Shown here in pieces: positions 54,401-56,606 of a stretch of 64,000 bases of DNA. The stretch's first letter is position 1, and every line of letters begins with the position of its first letter. The translations under genes were made by a program, and so were the position numbers. This DNA comes from Ostrinia nubilalis (Eukaryota; Arthropoda; Insecta; Lepidoptera; Crambidae), in the NCBI RefSeq assembly GCF_963855985.1, contig NC_087092.1, positions 558,001 through 622,000 on the forward strand, in the 5' to 3' direction. Below the pieces are notes generated by a model. The model was not told the origin of the DNA and ran no database searches. It saw nothing but the letters and a program-made list of their open reading frames with translations.

Positions 54401-56606
54401 TTGGCTGCAACAAGAAAAACTGGTCTTATTGGTGAAGATAAAAAGCCATAATATGCAAACAAACAAAAAATCTGCAATACAAATATCGTCGTTTCAGACA
54501 AAGGATGTCCATTGCTTGTCAAAGGCCTCCCTTAAGGACTTACACAATGACCGGTTCTATTCTGCCTGTATCTAGGTTCTTCTCGCGACCTTCACTAAAT
54601 CGTGGGTCCAACAAGTAAGAGGCCTATCCACACTGCATTTTATCTGCAGTCTATGGTTGCCACTTAAAAACTTTTTTGCCACAGCTCTATGAGTGTGCTA
54701 ACAATAATATTTTCTTTACAAACCTTGTGTTTCGCGATATCTTCCTCGTGGCCTTCATCTGCAGCATGGCGGCACAGCGCAGCCAGCGCCACGCACACGT
54801 GCGCGCCCGCGTCTGCCGGCTGCGCGATCAGCACGTCCGTCCACTTGGACAGCTTCTCCGGGCCGATGGCGGTCCATGACGCGTGCAACTGTAGACAAGT
54901 TTTATTTTGTGCTCTATTTGCTTAGGAAACATAGTGGTCTAGTGATAGTAGAAATAACTACACTCCATTCCATTCAAACAAGTAATTGCTGCACTCCCCC
55001 GCTTATTCTAAAATAATAGCAGGTAGAAAGATTTTGCCTTGCTATTAAATATTTAATGTTGAATAGTTTATCTTCACATCTAAACTAAACATTCTATAAT
55101 CAACTTGGGAGGTAGAGCACTGGTGAACTGTATTACAAGTGTCTCACACAAGGTGGAGTCAATAAAATGTGAGAGTAATAAGTAAATCTAATGACAGTGA
55201 TTTTAATTCCTAGAAAATGATTTCATCCATACAACAGAAAAGCTATAATTTATTTTCTAATAGAGAACCTACCATAGAATAGGCTTTGTCATTCCTTTTG
55301 CTGTCCCCATATGCAGTGACCACAGCCAGCAGGTTGGCTTGTGTCAGCACAAGGGAGGTGTAGTCCACTCCATCTTCTTCAGTGCCCTTCAGAGCACCGT
55401 CCACTATTATGGTTGACCATCGCAGTGCATAGAGCCCACTCTGACATATGTTCTTACTGTAAAAATATGCTCAATATATTCATGCTTGGTTCAGGCAATT
55501 TTTTTTATTTAATTAAATACAAACAAAATATATTTTCATGCTAATTGTGTCTCAATAATATGTACAAATAATTCATTCACAGTACTAAATTATCCCTAAT
55601 TATGCAAATAAATATTTGAATTTAAGCTGATTAAGCAGAAAATATTAAGATATTAGAATTTTGGAAATTAAAATTTATTATTTACTGATTGACTGTACTT
55701 ACGATGTTGCAGTATTGCGAAGCTGCTCAGATGTATCGAGCAGGAGTGGCAGCAAATTTCGCAGCACCCACTCACGGTGGTTTACAGCAAGGTATGCCAG
55801 CAGGCCCTTTACATATGACTGGGATGTAGAGTCCCGATACCGGTGCAGGGTCGAGACCACTACGCGGCACACAAAACGCACTGCTGGCTCTGTGATTCCT
55901 GTGTAACGATGTTATTATAGTAAATGTATGTACTTATTTACACTTTTTAACACAAAAATATTTTAGTTTATGTTCTGTAGTATGTAATAATATTGCTGTG
56001 TACTAAGAATAATTTACTTAATACAAAGATTTAAAAATATTTTTTCTACATGTAAATGGAGTGTGTGGTTTAATGAATCTCAATGCTATTTTGCTCTAAT
56101 CATATTAACATAATATTGCGAAATATTTACACCTGTTTATAGGTTAGAATTGCTTTTTCATGCAGTTGATATTTTATTGTAATGTACTAGCTGGTTCAAG
56201 TTATAGCCTCACCTTAGTAAGAACTCGATGCTCCTATGAGCGATCGTTACAGCTAGTGCATCTAGAAATCTGTTATATCTAGGTAATGGATCAATAAAGC
56301 TAGACAACACCCCCCTCCCCTTCGGTACCAATATATCAGCTTTTACGCACAAACATATGAAAATATTTAGAATAATAGCATAATAACATTTCAGCTAATA
56401 ACTTCAGCTACCTGGTGTTGATAAAACATCCTGTATTTCTTCAATAACTGCACGCCTTTCTTTCAAACTTGCGGTCTGTATTCTAAACGGTATATCTTTC
56501 AATTTCTTCAGTATCTGAAAAGAATTTAAGAGAGTTATAGAGCGCCCAGTCAATAAATGGTCATTCCAACAGAAATTAAGACCTTTATTACCTCAGAATC
56601 TGCCAT
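167..56606 (-). CDS. GCN1: GCN1, eIF2-alpha kinase GCN2 activator (whole gene, 44 coding exons)
   Basis: Giant HEAT-repeat protein that binds ribosomes in the cytosol and passes the uncharged-tRNA or collided-ribosome signal to GCN2, leading to eIF2-alpha phosphorylation. I rebuilt 44 exons on the minus strand. Every junction phase agrees, all introns but one are GT-AG, and the sum is 8097 nt (2698 residues plus stop). Collinear matches to human GCN1 as I remember it run from end to end: [10 protein letters not shown] near the start, [96 protein letters not shown], and the C-terminal end CTLLT. Exons are itemised in the ten block entries below. The gene appears intact. Oddities are nine donor-side tandem arrays, one GC-AG intron and a 9.3-kb intron with a retrotransposon. 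Homology is by recall, not by search. Confidence 0.96.
312..395 (+). mobile_element. Fragment of a third tRNA-like SINE head (partner at 28720-28805, minus strand)
   Basis: CACGATAGCCGAACGGTGAA, TCGGACTGGCCGACTCGTGA and GGGGAACGCGGGTTGATA. The minus-strand copy at 28720-28805 has the same order with GGGTTCGGTTCACGG. Both are truncated. Confidence 0.6.
1060..1192. mobile_element. Half copy of the GAGCACGTAGAATTTTGTCC fold-back family
   Basis: Single arm: CACTCACTGCGAGCG, ACAGTCGCGACAGCAATATA, GCGAGCGATAAGGATGGGTA, then GGTCATTGGACAAAATTCTA. The other arm is missing. Confidence 0.75.
1507..1720. mobile_element. Fold-back MITE (GAGCACGTAGAAT family), copy 2
   Basis: Complete palindromic copy from TAAAGCCTGGTCCGTGAGCA to its inverted end. 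The two about 95-bp arms meet near CACTCACTGCGGGCG. It ends 14 bp from the exon 42 donor of GCN1. Confidence 0.88.
2056..2590 (-). repeat. Donor-side tandem array of GCN1 exon 41 (155-bp unit, 4 copies)
   Basis: Splice donors recur at 2488, 2333, 2178 and 2054, so three units are 155 bp and the last is 124 bp (31 bp deleted). Each unit is the last about 100 nt of exon 41 plus about 55 nt of intron starting with the GTAGGACC donor. Only the copy at 2490-2660 extends back to an acceptor and is used in the gene model. 155 is not a multiple of three. Confidence 0.95.
2490..4861 (-). CDS. GCN1: GCN1 exons 38-41 (residues 2335-2565)
   Basis: Exons: 4655-4861, 3900-4145, 2995-3063, 2490-2660. Exon 38 has [20 protein letters not shown] and ends RDTMLQ; exon 39 begins [10 protein letters not shown] (human RDTMLQALRFVIQGAG), so the junction requires a GC donor at 4653-4654. 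Exon 39 ends in a His/Gln tract ([13 protein letters not shown]) coded by a CAC repeat, followed by a donor at the edge of a LINE tail. Exon 40 is only 23 codons ([20 protein letters not shown]; human IDWMVRHGRSLALSVA). Exon 41 has [19 protein letters not shown]. Confidence 0.91.
2740..2862. repeat. Near-perfect hairpin element (GGTGCGTCCACACTGGGCGA ends)
   Basis: Two 55-bp arms with a loop of about 10 bp around TCACTCAAGAGCAGGGTGAG. A one-armed relative (GCTGCGTCCACACCGGGCGC) lies at 21341-21418. Located between GCN1 exons 41 and 40. Confidence 0.85.
3154..3366. mobile_element. Fold-back MITE (GAGCACGTAGAAT family), copy 3
   Basis: Palindromic copy with ends TATAGTCCGGTTGTTGAGCA and CGGCGACCAGGCTTTAGT. 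Lies between GCN1 exons 40 and 39. Confidence 0.85.
3526..3899 (+). mobile_element. 3' tail of a non-LTR retrotransposon (reverse-transcriptase C-terminus), copy 1
   Basis: Codes an open piece at 3530-3790 with [36 protein letters not shown] and [20 protein letters not shown], typical of the C-terminal end of lepidopteran LINE reverse transcriptases. It is followed by the non-coding tail CAGCAGTGGACGTCTTTCGG. The tail runs directly into the GCN1 exon 39 donor. Confidence 0.82.
4646..4654 (-). promoter_or_regulatory. GC-type 5' splice site after GCN1 exon 38
   Basis: The exon ends ATGCTGCAG and the intron begins GCTAGT. No GT donor nearby gives the conserved RDTMLQ|ALR junction in frame, so a GC-AG intron is the simplest reading. 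It is the only non-GT donor among the 43 introns. Confidence 0.75.
4908..5085 (-). mobile_element. LINE tail, copy 2
   Basis: Inverted relative to copy 1: CGTTTCAGCCGAAAGACGTC, CAAAGGCCTCCCCCAAGGAT, then the reverse complement of the coding end. Confidence 0.8.
6647..6768. mobile_element. Small MITE with GCTGAGTTGCACCA ends
   Basis: 121-bp element with imperfect inverted ends AGGCTGAGTTGCACCA and TGGTGCAACTCAGCCT. It also contains CTTTGACAAACGTCAAA. Nested within the 2.6-kb element. Confidence 0.8.
6898..8001. mobile_element. 1.1-kb long-armed fold-back element nested in the previous one
   Basis: Left arm from 6898 (CAGTGTGAGTCACGTTAAAG) and right arm to 8001 are inverted copies over roughly 430-460 bp, with a short unique centre around 7340-7530. 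Flanked by TA. Arms share TTTTGGGTATTTGATAAATT-like and TATCCTGATAAA motifs. No coding capacity. Confidence 0.85.
8732..9868 (-). repeat. Donor-side tandem array of GCN1 exon 37 (193-bp unit, 6 copies)
   Basis: Donors GTAAAACATG recur at 193-bp spacing from 8730 to 9695. Each unit is about 172 nt of exon plus about 21 nt of intron. Copies differ by a few substitutions (for example TTC versus TCC-coding changes near the end of the ILGDRF motif, and ATAATGAAG versus ATAGGGAAG). The unit breakpoint falls at TTCTCCT in the exon. Only the 5'-most copy (9697-9927) has the [16 protein letters not shown] start and an acceptor. Read in isolation, each copy gives the same 68-codon open frame. Confidence 0.96.
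9697..13295 (-). CDS. GCN1: GCN1 exons 34-37 (C-terminal HEAT / RWD-binding region, residues 1997-2334)
   Basis: Exons: 13107-13295, 11971-12242, 10597-10918, 9697-9927. Exon 34 has [20 protein letters not shown] and [11 protein letters not shown]; exon 35 has [19 protein letters not shown]; exon 36 has [20 protein letters not shown] and LLPGFCMPK; exon 37 has [15 protein letters not shown] and [13 protein letters not shown]. For exon 36 the acceptor is AAACAG|C at 10918-10919: the AG further upstream would give a frameshift, and this one restores [10 protein letters not shown] (human HRIIIEDLLE). All but exon 36 carry donor-side tandem arrays. The exon 35 protein has a Gly/Ser-rich insertion (GSGSGPGG). 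Confidence 0.94.
10045..10287 (-). mobile_element. tRNA-headed SINE
   Basis: On the minus strand it begins GGCCGTTTGGTGTAATGGTT (A-box region) and has GCGGGTTCGATTCCCGCA (B box, T-arm). An AT-rich body follows with GGGTGTTTTCTATGTATAAT and CCGTTGTCTAGTACCCATAG. The head is degenerate, so this is not a tRNA gene. Confidence 0.72.
10501..10579. repeat. Hairpin MITE next to the exon 36 donor
   Basis: Arms GGCTAGGATACACGCCGTGA and TCACGGCGCGCATGCTAGGC. It ends about 15 bp from the exon 36 donor at 10595-10596. Related sequence flanks the elements at 35040-35085 and 42600-42626. Confidence 0.7.
10919..11455. other. GCN1 intron 35: nothing recognised
   Basis: AT-rich, with no open frame, hairpin or repeat family I can name. 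The adjoining intron at 12243-12749 (between exons 35 and 34) likewise holds only a GAAGGAAGGAAGGAA short repeat near 12470. Confidence 0.5.
11456..12222 (-). repeat. Donor-side tandem array of GCN1 exon 35 (about 260-bp unit, 3 copies)
   Basis: Donor positions at 11969, 11709 and 11454. The unit is nearly the whole exon, from AGTGCT near its start, plus 11 intron nt. The middle and first copies carry one more CCCGAG hexamer than the last, changing GSGPGG to GSGSGPGG. The outermost copy ends in a different donor (GTATAA). Confidence 0.94.
12750..13225 (-). repeat. Donor-side tandem array of GCN1 exon 34 (119-bp unit, 4 copies)
   Basis: Donors at 13105, 12986, 12867 and 12748 define a strict 119-bp period, with the outermost donor GTGCGT instead of GTACGT. 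The intron part of the unit (CGGTGGCGTGGCAC) itself resembles the exon sequence coding HATIGNKAL. Copies are almost identical. The gene uses 13107-13295. Confidence 0.95.
14540..15936 (+). mobile_element. Non-autonomous Helitron
   Basis: Starts TCTATACTAATAAAAGAGG after an A and ends GTCGCGGGCAAAAAGCTAG before a T: TC at the 5' end, CTAG at the 3' end, with insertion between A and T, as expected for Helitrons. About 1.4 kb, no Rep/helicase frame. The interior (about 15190-15760) is unrelated AT-rich sequence. Confidence 0.75.
15945..16378 (-). mobile_element. Second, inverted Helitron-type element
   Basis: On the minus strand it begins TCTTACTAATATTATAAATA and ends near GCGGGCAATACTACATA, with the internal GAACAGATTTTGATGAAACT motif of lepidopteran Helitrons. 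It adjoins the previous Helitron. Ends are approximate. Confidence 0.65.
17056..18204. mobile_element. 1.15-kb fold-back element with ACAGGGTG ends
   Basis: Arms starting ACAGGGTGACTGGAACTGAA are inverted copies for about 500 bp, meeting around 17600-17650. Flanks are TATAT/ATAT. No coding frame. Confidence 0.85.
19001..21258 (-). CDS. GCN1: GCN1 exons 30-33 (residues 1790-1996)
   Basis: Exons: 21155-21258, 19809-20034, 19511-19648, 19001-19153. Exon 30 has [20 protein letters not shown]; exon 31 has [37 protein letters not shown] and [16 protein letters not shown]; exon 32 has [19 protein letters not shown] and [11 protein letters not shown]; exon 33 has [19 protein letters not shown] and [11 protein letters not shown]. 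These are near-identical to human. The region leads into the part that, in yeast, binds the RWD domain of Gcn2; I did not place the key arginine by alignment. Confidence 0.97.
19240..19447. mobile_element. Fold-back MITE (GAGCACGTAGAAT family), copy 4
   Basis: Palindromic copy between GCN1 exons 33 and 32, with ends ATAGTCTGGTCCGTGAGCA and CACGGACCGGGTTTTAGT. Confidence 0.86.
20046..20260. repeat. Interspersed repeat (AAGAAAAACTTTATTTGACA family), copy 1; copy 2 at 34378-34545
   Basis: Both copies share GAAAAACTTTATTTGACACA, GGGACTTAAAACTATACACG, AGGCGC(C/T)CGCTCAGCATT and TGGTTTTCAGCGGG. Copy 1 has an extra GCGTGCATGCACGCGTGCCC. Family unnamed to me. Confidence 0.65.
21486..21884. mobile_element. 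Fold-back MITE with ACAGGGTGTCCCAGAATG ends, 15 bp from the exon 29 donor
   Basis: About 400 bp with inverted arms (ACAGGGTGTCCCAGAATGGG, then TAGCTCTAC). Its right end is at 21884 and the GCN1 exon 29 donor is at 21900-21901. Confidence 0.85.
21902..26973 (-). CDS. GCN1: GCN1 exons 25-29 (eEF3-like HEAT core, residues 1427-1789)
   Basis: Exons: 26737-26973, 25835-26014, 24950-25239, 24125-24320, 21902-22086. These are the most conserved exons. Exon 25 has [18 protein letters not shown] and [16 protein letters not shown]; exon 27 has [20 protein letters not shown] and [14 protein letters not shown]; exon 28 has [11 protein letters not shown] and [15 protein letters not shown]; exon 29 has [14 protein letters not shown] and [17 protein letters not shown]. 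All match human GCN1 closely. Exon 28 joins exon 29 as IMP|DIIATA, fixing the 24125 boundary as the first donor of a nine-copy array. Exon 29 has MITEs within 20 bp of both ends. Confidence 0.97.
22107..22322. mobile_element. MITE with AATGAGGGCTATCGTTTT ends, copy 1
   Basis: 216 bp with inverted ends AATGAGGGCTATCGTTTT and AAAACGATAGCCCTCATT. It has two internal inverted GTAGAGTAAGGTCCTGTCA segments. Starts 18 bp from the exon 29 acceptor. Confidence 0.88.
22325..22545 (+). mobile_element. LINE tail, copy 3 (decayed)
   Basis: Keeps ATAGCCCGCAGAATTGCTAA, AAGTGGCAGTGGGCGGGG and GGAGGCCTTTGTCCCGCAGT, with gaps. A further short end at 24358-24420 is similar. Confidence 0.7.
22982..24222 (-). 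repeat. Donor-side tandem array of GCN1 exon 28 (126/127- and 170-bp units, 9 copies)
   Basis: Donors occur at 24123, 23996, 23869, 23742, 23572, 23402, 23232, 23106 and 22980. Three spacings are 170 bp because a 43-bp piece of the unit (CGGTCCACGCTGCTGC...) is doubled inside. The two outermost spacings are 126 bp and use GTCGCT in place of GTACGCT. The intron piece contains CTAGCTAGC, giving in-frame stops if read through. A worn relic of the unit lies at 22736-22772. Confidence 0.95.
24751..24875. repeat. Interspersed repeat, copy 1 (CTGTCCCACCAAACTCAATG)
   Basis: Matches 27241-27370 in inverted orientation: shared CTCAATGACAGGGGGGCGC, CAACATGGCAAAAAT and GGTGGCGCCCC. Contains a nearby doubled ATGTCAATGTCATCGATAGG. 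Confidence 0.7.
26389..26444. repeat. Perfect 24-bp-arm hairpin
   Basis: TAAATTTTTGTGACTGATAT... and its exact reverse complement, separated by 8 bp (TGCACCCT). Between GCN1 exons 26 and 25. Confidence 0.85.
27067..27241. mobile_element. Related fold-back MITE (GCGGGTTTTAGAATCGCGCT / GAATCTGAAACCAGCC ends)
   Basis: Inverted, GC-rich internal repeats (GCGCTGACCGCTCGCTGATC, GCGCTGACGGTCAGCG). Its end design resembles the element at 47257-47442. Confidence 0.7.
27241..27370. repeat. Interspersed repeat, copy 2 (inverse of 24751-24875)
   Basis: Starts CATTGACAGGGGGGCGCCAC and ends GAGTTTGGTGGGACAGTTCA. Its own two halves are partly inverted copies (MITE-like). Confidence 0.7.
28044..33352 (-). 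CDS. GCN1: GCN1 exons 20-24 (start of central conserved region, residues 1125-1426)
   Basis: Exons: 33130-33352, 32186-32419, 29316-29510, 28412-28540, 28044-28167. Exon 21 has [19 protein letters not shown], which matches human FFVPDALNDRHPDVRKCML. Exon 22 has [20 protein letters not shown] and [12 protein letters not shown], nearly as in human. Exon 24 ends K-K-N-Y-R-Y-R-E-G; the donor after CGTGAAG is preferred over an earlier GT because it restores this motif (human KKNFRRREG). This begins the eEF3-like part of GCN1 thought to contact the ribosome and the ABCF partner (GCN20 in yeast). Confidence 0.95.
29083..29299. mobile_element. MITE with AATGAGGGCTATCGTTTT ends, copy 2
   Basis: Same family and length as the copy at 22107-22322, in opposite orientation. 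Its end lies 14 bp inside the intron after GCN1 exon 22. Confidence 0.88.
29822..30015. mobile_element. Fold-back MITE (GAGCACGTAGAAT family), copy 5
   Basis: Palindromic copy between GCN1 exons 22 and 21; the arms are slightly diverged (GCCGAGCACG version). Confidence 0.84.
30576..32286 (-). repeat. Donor-side tandem array of GCN1 exon 21 (115-bp unit, 15 copies)
   Basis: Identical GTAAGCACGATGA donors recur every 115 bp from 32184 down to 30574. Each unit is 99 nt of exon end plus 16 nt of intron. Copies fall into variant types (GTCGAGCATGACGGCG, GTCCAACATGACAGCA, ATAGCAGCGTCGAGC) that alternate in runs, indicating spread of multi-unit blocks. Only 32186-32419 reaches the acceptor and encodes [17 protein letters not shown]. 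All units encode an intact [10 protein letters not shown] segment. Confidence 0.97.
32961..33129 (-). repeat. Damaged extra copy of GCN1 exon 20 end
   Basis: A second copy, offset 169 bp from the functional exon 20 (33130-33352), keeps its own donor at 32959-32960 (GTGAGTAC). It lacks a GC-rich piece coding roughly [12 protein letters not shown]. It ends at CAGTCTACTCACC, the donor of the functional copy. Confidence 0.9.
33394..33553. mobile_element. Fold-back MITE (GAGCACGTAGAAT family), copy 6, left arm shortened
   Basis: The left arm jumps from AATTTTGTCC directly to GACTGTGCGACGGGC, losing about 60 bp; the right arm is complete. Starts 39 bp from the exon 20 acceptor. Confidence 0.82.
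33621..33695. repeat. 30-bp-arm hairpin
   Basis: ATTCACTGTTGAGTCGAATA... and its inverse (one mismatch) around an AAAATAAAACATTTC-type loop. A smaller hairpin of the same sort is at 16937-16973. Confidence 0.8.
33898..34121. mobile_element. Fold-back MITE (GAGCACGTAGAAT family), copy 7
   Basis: Complete copy with an internal duplication (GATGGGTACTATGGGTAGCT). Ends 26 bp from the exon 19 donor. Confidence 0.85.
34150..46636 (-). CDS. GCN1: GCN1 exons 16-19 (residues 918-1124)
   Basis: Exons: 46443-46636, 44240-44398, 43621-43751, 34150-34286. Exon 16 has an acidic [13 protein letters not shown] stretch followed by [15 protein letters not shown] (human APAFSLVFPFLK); only its 5'-most copy is joined to an acceptor. 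Exon 17 has [13 protein letters not shown], exon 18 [19 protein letters not shown], exon 19 [17 protein letters not shown]. Exons 18 and 19 are separated by 9.3 kb that contain the Dong-like retrotransposon. Exon 19 ends in AA and splices into AAACTA of exon 20, giving K-K-L-A-E-E-L-W (human RKLAERLW). Confidence 0.92.
36075..36240 (+). mobile_element. Fragment of a second LINE reverse-transcriptase C-terminus
   Basis: CATAGGACGTCCACTGCTGT followed by codons for [20 protein letters not shown] and [11 protein letters not shown], in one frame but without start or stop context. A common lepidopteran LINE end (recall). Confidence 0.6.
37233..37520 (+). mobile_element. Second tRNA-headed SINE family
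   Basis: Head: GACGACCTCCGTGGCGGAGA, a CGGTTTTCAAGGTGTGCTAG anticodon/variable region and GGTCCCGGGTTCGATTCCC. The body runs to an ATTTTATTTATTTAT tail. The head keeps a serine-tRNA-like long variable arm but differs from a functional tRNA. Confidence 0.7.
38040..42296 (-). CDS. Reverse transcriptase/endonuclease ORF of a Dong-like (R4 clade) non-LTR retrotransposon
   Basis: Single open frame of 1418 codons. Residues about 123-205 and 246-325 are two copies of a Myb-like DNA-binding domain ([32 protein letters not shown]). The reverse-transcriptase domain spans about 670-1000, with [17 protein letters not shown] at 677-693, [14 protein letters not shown] at 808-821, IFQGDSLSP at 870-878 and the catalytic YVDD at 912-915. 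A CCHC knuckle follows (C1216, C1219, H1228, C1233). A restriction-like endonuclease follows: RPD at 1302-1304 and a F-L-I-D-V-A-V-P strand at 1316-1323. It lies in the 9.3-kb GCN1 intron in the same sense as GCN1. The unbroken frame suggests a recent, possibly active insertion. Confidence 0.92.
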   Translation of the reverse strand: MELRSRKLLRMPLPGGERRGAPGADAGCYSMRTVGGEELSRRALAGNQPEVTTADTIDQQSECSSSLSNTPFQSVATSPSDKFASYRSSPTDSTTSSMLLEDVVQKTSLVANSASTSRSLTVRRRWNNNMNEYILRTYLQITRLETDTKGYLPTLHTLFITKFPEMFDVSRQRVGDQRRAIVLKKLLSQTSINKIYEEVRKELEVSQTTQDYNVQAANNKTISSETYASITRRNTQTTDNTSRTRMRWTTEYNEAIIRAYYKITKLETNQTAYRQLLHQSFIEKFPHLAHLSEQRISDQKRLILANNYIQKHRLNIIKQEVAKELEESENQTNEFQSLSIDYSHENINATGLHTQSPVTTSYTIDNSLNLCLSSPNTQQQTYTSQSNLNNSNIQLQTEDQPINQNENSLETQLVNQLQETWTEYAQMDPETRPKIPKLKESKELYRLVNFFNTNILKNFFDIDSDITHIHTLIYCSAIVISRQLGYKIDVNPPTYKKKFDKPTWQIRLEKDIAVLRQDIGRLSQYINGNRSRKLVTKVEKILKNNSKHSTHENNNRTPQDTLDTLKQKLALKSQRLARYLKALKRKNDNRLFTNNEKGFYRSLSHNSYNITEDNALPAEEELTHYWKDLWEKYQDHNEDAQWVKEEEKRWDGINEMEFLEITREDIEIITGKTKNWKAAGLDGIQNFWYKKMFALHEVLAKRVTNLIKSEEELPLFVTKGITHLLPKGSDTSNPSQYRPITCLTTLYKLITSCITSKINRHIEEHNILAEEQKGCRQNHKGCKEQLTIDQAILKHAHKYNKDLHVTYIDYKKAFDSVPHSWLIRVLQIYKINPTIITFLEDAMTKWKTMLSLSTKNTKISTGEIQIRNGIFQGDSLSPLWFCLALNPLSALLNNSERGYNLTKQTKITHLMYVDDIKLFSNSNEDMRHLVELTANFSDDIHMTFGVEKCKTLHIQKGKIIAGDYNIQEDLNITAMTTEDTYKYLGIKQNRYINHTQIKKDLTGEYIRRVELICRKQLNSKNLFKALNTYAIPILTYSFGVIKWTATDITNLQIKTRTTLTKNKYLHPKSAIERMSIKRYKGGRGLVDLKILWQSQINSLRDFFYTKSNSPIHKAVIESDENLTPLNLLDTDKIYQTSQQAEQEKIETWRRKQLHGRHIHDLEQPHVDTEASNKWLKIGYLFPETEGFLISIQDQVINTKNYRKHIIKDPNSQDDRCRKCHRYPETIQHIINACPLLTQNDYTHRHNQIAHYVHQKLAIKHKLISEKSKPYYQYEPKSVLESPSYRMYFDRAILTDRTIHCNRPDITLVDKVNKIAFLIDVAVPNTHNIKNTISEKIHKYSELKEEIIRIWKLNKVYIVPLVLSSTGVIPNHLLNSLKVIDLHENCYITMQKAAILNTCRIVRRFLQDEPTINVTGGIS
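42416..42457. repeat. (ATT)n microsatellite, insertion site of the LINE
   Basis: About 14 uninterrupted ATT units on the plus strand at the 5' border of the retrotransposon. It is probably the expanded target (TAA)n. Confidence 0.9.
42627..43198. mobile_element. 570-bp fold-back element with GGAGTTAAGAGAAAA ends
   Basis: Arms of about 260 bp are inverted copies (ACATCGATGATATTTTGTAT, CCATACTGCATCCGTACACC), meeting near 42890-42930. It splits an older repeat: the sequences on either side (ATCTTAGGCCTAC and AGGGATAGATTTCAGTG) are continuous in the inverted copy at about 35020-35075. Confidence 0.82.
44440..44656. mobile_element. MITE with AATGAGGGCTATCGTTTT ends, copy 3 (plus fragments 44818-44905 and 52190-52290)
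   Basis: Complete copy beginning 39 bp from the acceptor of GCN1 exon 17. Two partial relatives: 44818-44905 (AATGAGGGTCTATCGTTTTA, CAAGGTCCTGTCACTCGCC-like) and 52190-52290. Confidence 0.82.
44955..46590 (-). repeat. Donor-side tandem array of GCN1 exon 16 (175/176-bp unit, 9 copies plus a relic)
   Basis: Donors at 46441, 46266, 46090, 45915, 45739, 45564, 45389, 45214 and 45039, spaced 175 or 176 bp. Neighbouring units alternate between two types (GGAGGTCGTGTAGACCACGT versus a GGGGGGATGTGTACTCCACG junction; TTTTCGGGC versus TTGTCTGGC), so the real period is a dimer of about 351 bp in much of the array. Only 46443-46636 carries the PSWEEED-coding start. A decayed partial unit lies at 44955-45040. 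Confidence 0.96.
46982..48879 (-). CDS. GCN1: GCN1 exons 12-15 (residues 649-917, includes charged KQKE segment)
   Basis: Exons: 48686-48879, 48270-48448, 47774-47984, 46982-47205. Exon 13 ends with [15 protein letters not shown] (human: QTPAGELYDKS). Exon 14 encodes a highly charged, helical segment with [12 protein letters not shown] and [13 protein letters not shown], matching human KRENKAYSFKEQ and LTSKQKE. Exon 15 has [17 protein letters not shown] (human LKSPLAAPRI). This block is among the most certain in the gene because these linker motifs are specific to GCN1. Confidence 0.95.
47257..47442. mobile_element. Fold-back MITE with GGCTGGTTTTAGTGTCACGC ends
   Basis: 186 bp with inverted ends and an inner GC-rich pair (GTGCGGACCCGCTCCGCAC and GTGCGGAGCGATCCGCAC). 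Between GCN1 exons 15 and 14. Confidence 0.86.
48963..52679 (-). CDS. GCN1: GCN1 exons 7-11 (N-terminal HEAT region, residues 306-648)
   Basis: Exons: 52501-52679, 51654-51851, 50609-50770, 49875-50031, 48963-49295. Exon 7 is GC-rich and followed by a damaged partial copy of itself. Exon 11 uses the acceptor that leaves V-L-I-Q-V-V-L-L-C; a nearer AG would break the frame, so phase decides the call. Exon 11 ends in [16 protein letters not shown], a lysine- and glutamate-rich linker. A LINE tail runs to within about 7 bp of the exon 9 donor. The intron between exons 8 and 9 holds a GC-rich fold-back. Confidence 0.9.
50440..50606 (+). mobile_element. LINE tail, copy 4, running into the exon 9 donor
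   Basis: Contains AGACGTAATGGAAGCAGGCC and AGCAGTGGACGTCATTTGG. It ends at GGCTGAAACGAATGAAT, about 6 bp from the GCN1 exon 9 donor at 50607-50608. Confidence 0.75.
51174..51593. mobile_element. GC-rich fold-back element near GCN1 exon 8
   Basis: Arms AGGCCTCAGCCTCGAGTTTA and its inverse TTCGAGGCTGAGGCCT enclose repeated GCCCGCTCGTTGCC and CGGGAGCGGCGGCGGCGCGG stretches. Inner arms share GGTTCTCGAAA. The centre is AT-rich. It ends about 60 bp from the exon 8 donor. Confidence 0.8.
51902..52190 (-). mobile_element. LINE tail, copy 5
   Basis: Minus-strand copy, nearly as long as copy 1: CGTTTCAGCCGAAAGACGTC at its plus-strand left end, then a reading piece (on the minus strand) coding [19 protein letters not shown]. 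Begins about 50 bp from the exon 8 acceptor. Confidence 0.82.
52355..52490 (-). pseudogene. Broken extra copy of GCN1 exon 7 end
   Basis: Repeats the end of exon 7 (same GTGAGCCCAC donor, KIALLN-coding end) but lacks 27 bp coding about nine alanine-rich residues. It loses similarity after CCGCAGCGCTTG. Offset from the functional exon is 146 bp. Confidence 0.88.
52726..53817. mobile_element. 1.1-kb element with TGGGTCATTCCA ends
   Basis: Terminal inverted repeats GGGTCATTCCACAAAAAT and ATTTTTATGGAATGACCC flanked by AAAT. The interior contains scattered GTCATTCCCTAG / GTCAGTCCCTAG motifs (near 52909, 53107, 53301, 53455). No coding frame. Lies in the intron between GCN1 exons 7 and 6. Confidence 0.72.
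54152..56606 (-). CDS. GCN1: GCN1 exons 1-6 (N-terminal HEAT region, residues 1-305)
   Basis: Exons: 56592-56606, 56412-56514, 55703-55898, 55273-55456, 54724-54888, 54152-54404. The first exon holds only five codons (M-A-D-S-E) and splices to [20 protein letters not shown], which resembles the human start (TASVKERR). The start codon at 56604-56606 is chosen because it is the only ATG that joins in frame to exon 2 across a GTAATA donor. Exon 3 carries [20 protein letters not shown]; exon 6 carries [20 protein letters not shown], matching human LLRSPENVIE. This is the poorly conserved N-terminal HEAT array; in yeast the N-terminal part contributes to ribosome contact. Introns here are small and have few repeats. 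Confidence 0.93.
54487..54680 (-). mobile_element. LINE tail, copy 6 (decayed)
   Basis: Shares TCGTTTCAGACAAAGGATGT and GTCAAAGGCCTCCCTTAAGG with the family. Another short end, GGAGGCCTTTGTCCAGCTGT, lies at 62450-62505 on the plus strand. Confidence 0.65.

Noticed and set aside
167..56606. U12-type introns in GCN1
   Set aside because: No GCN1 donor reads GTATCCTT or ATATCCTT; the only convincing U12 signals are in SNRNP48.
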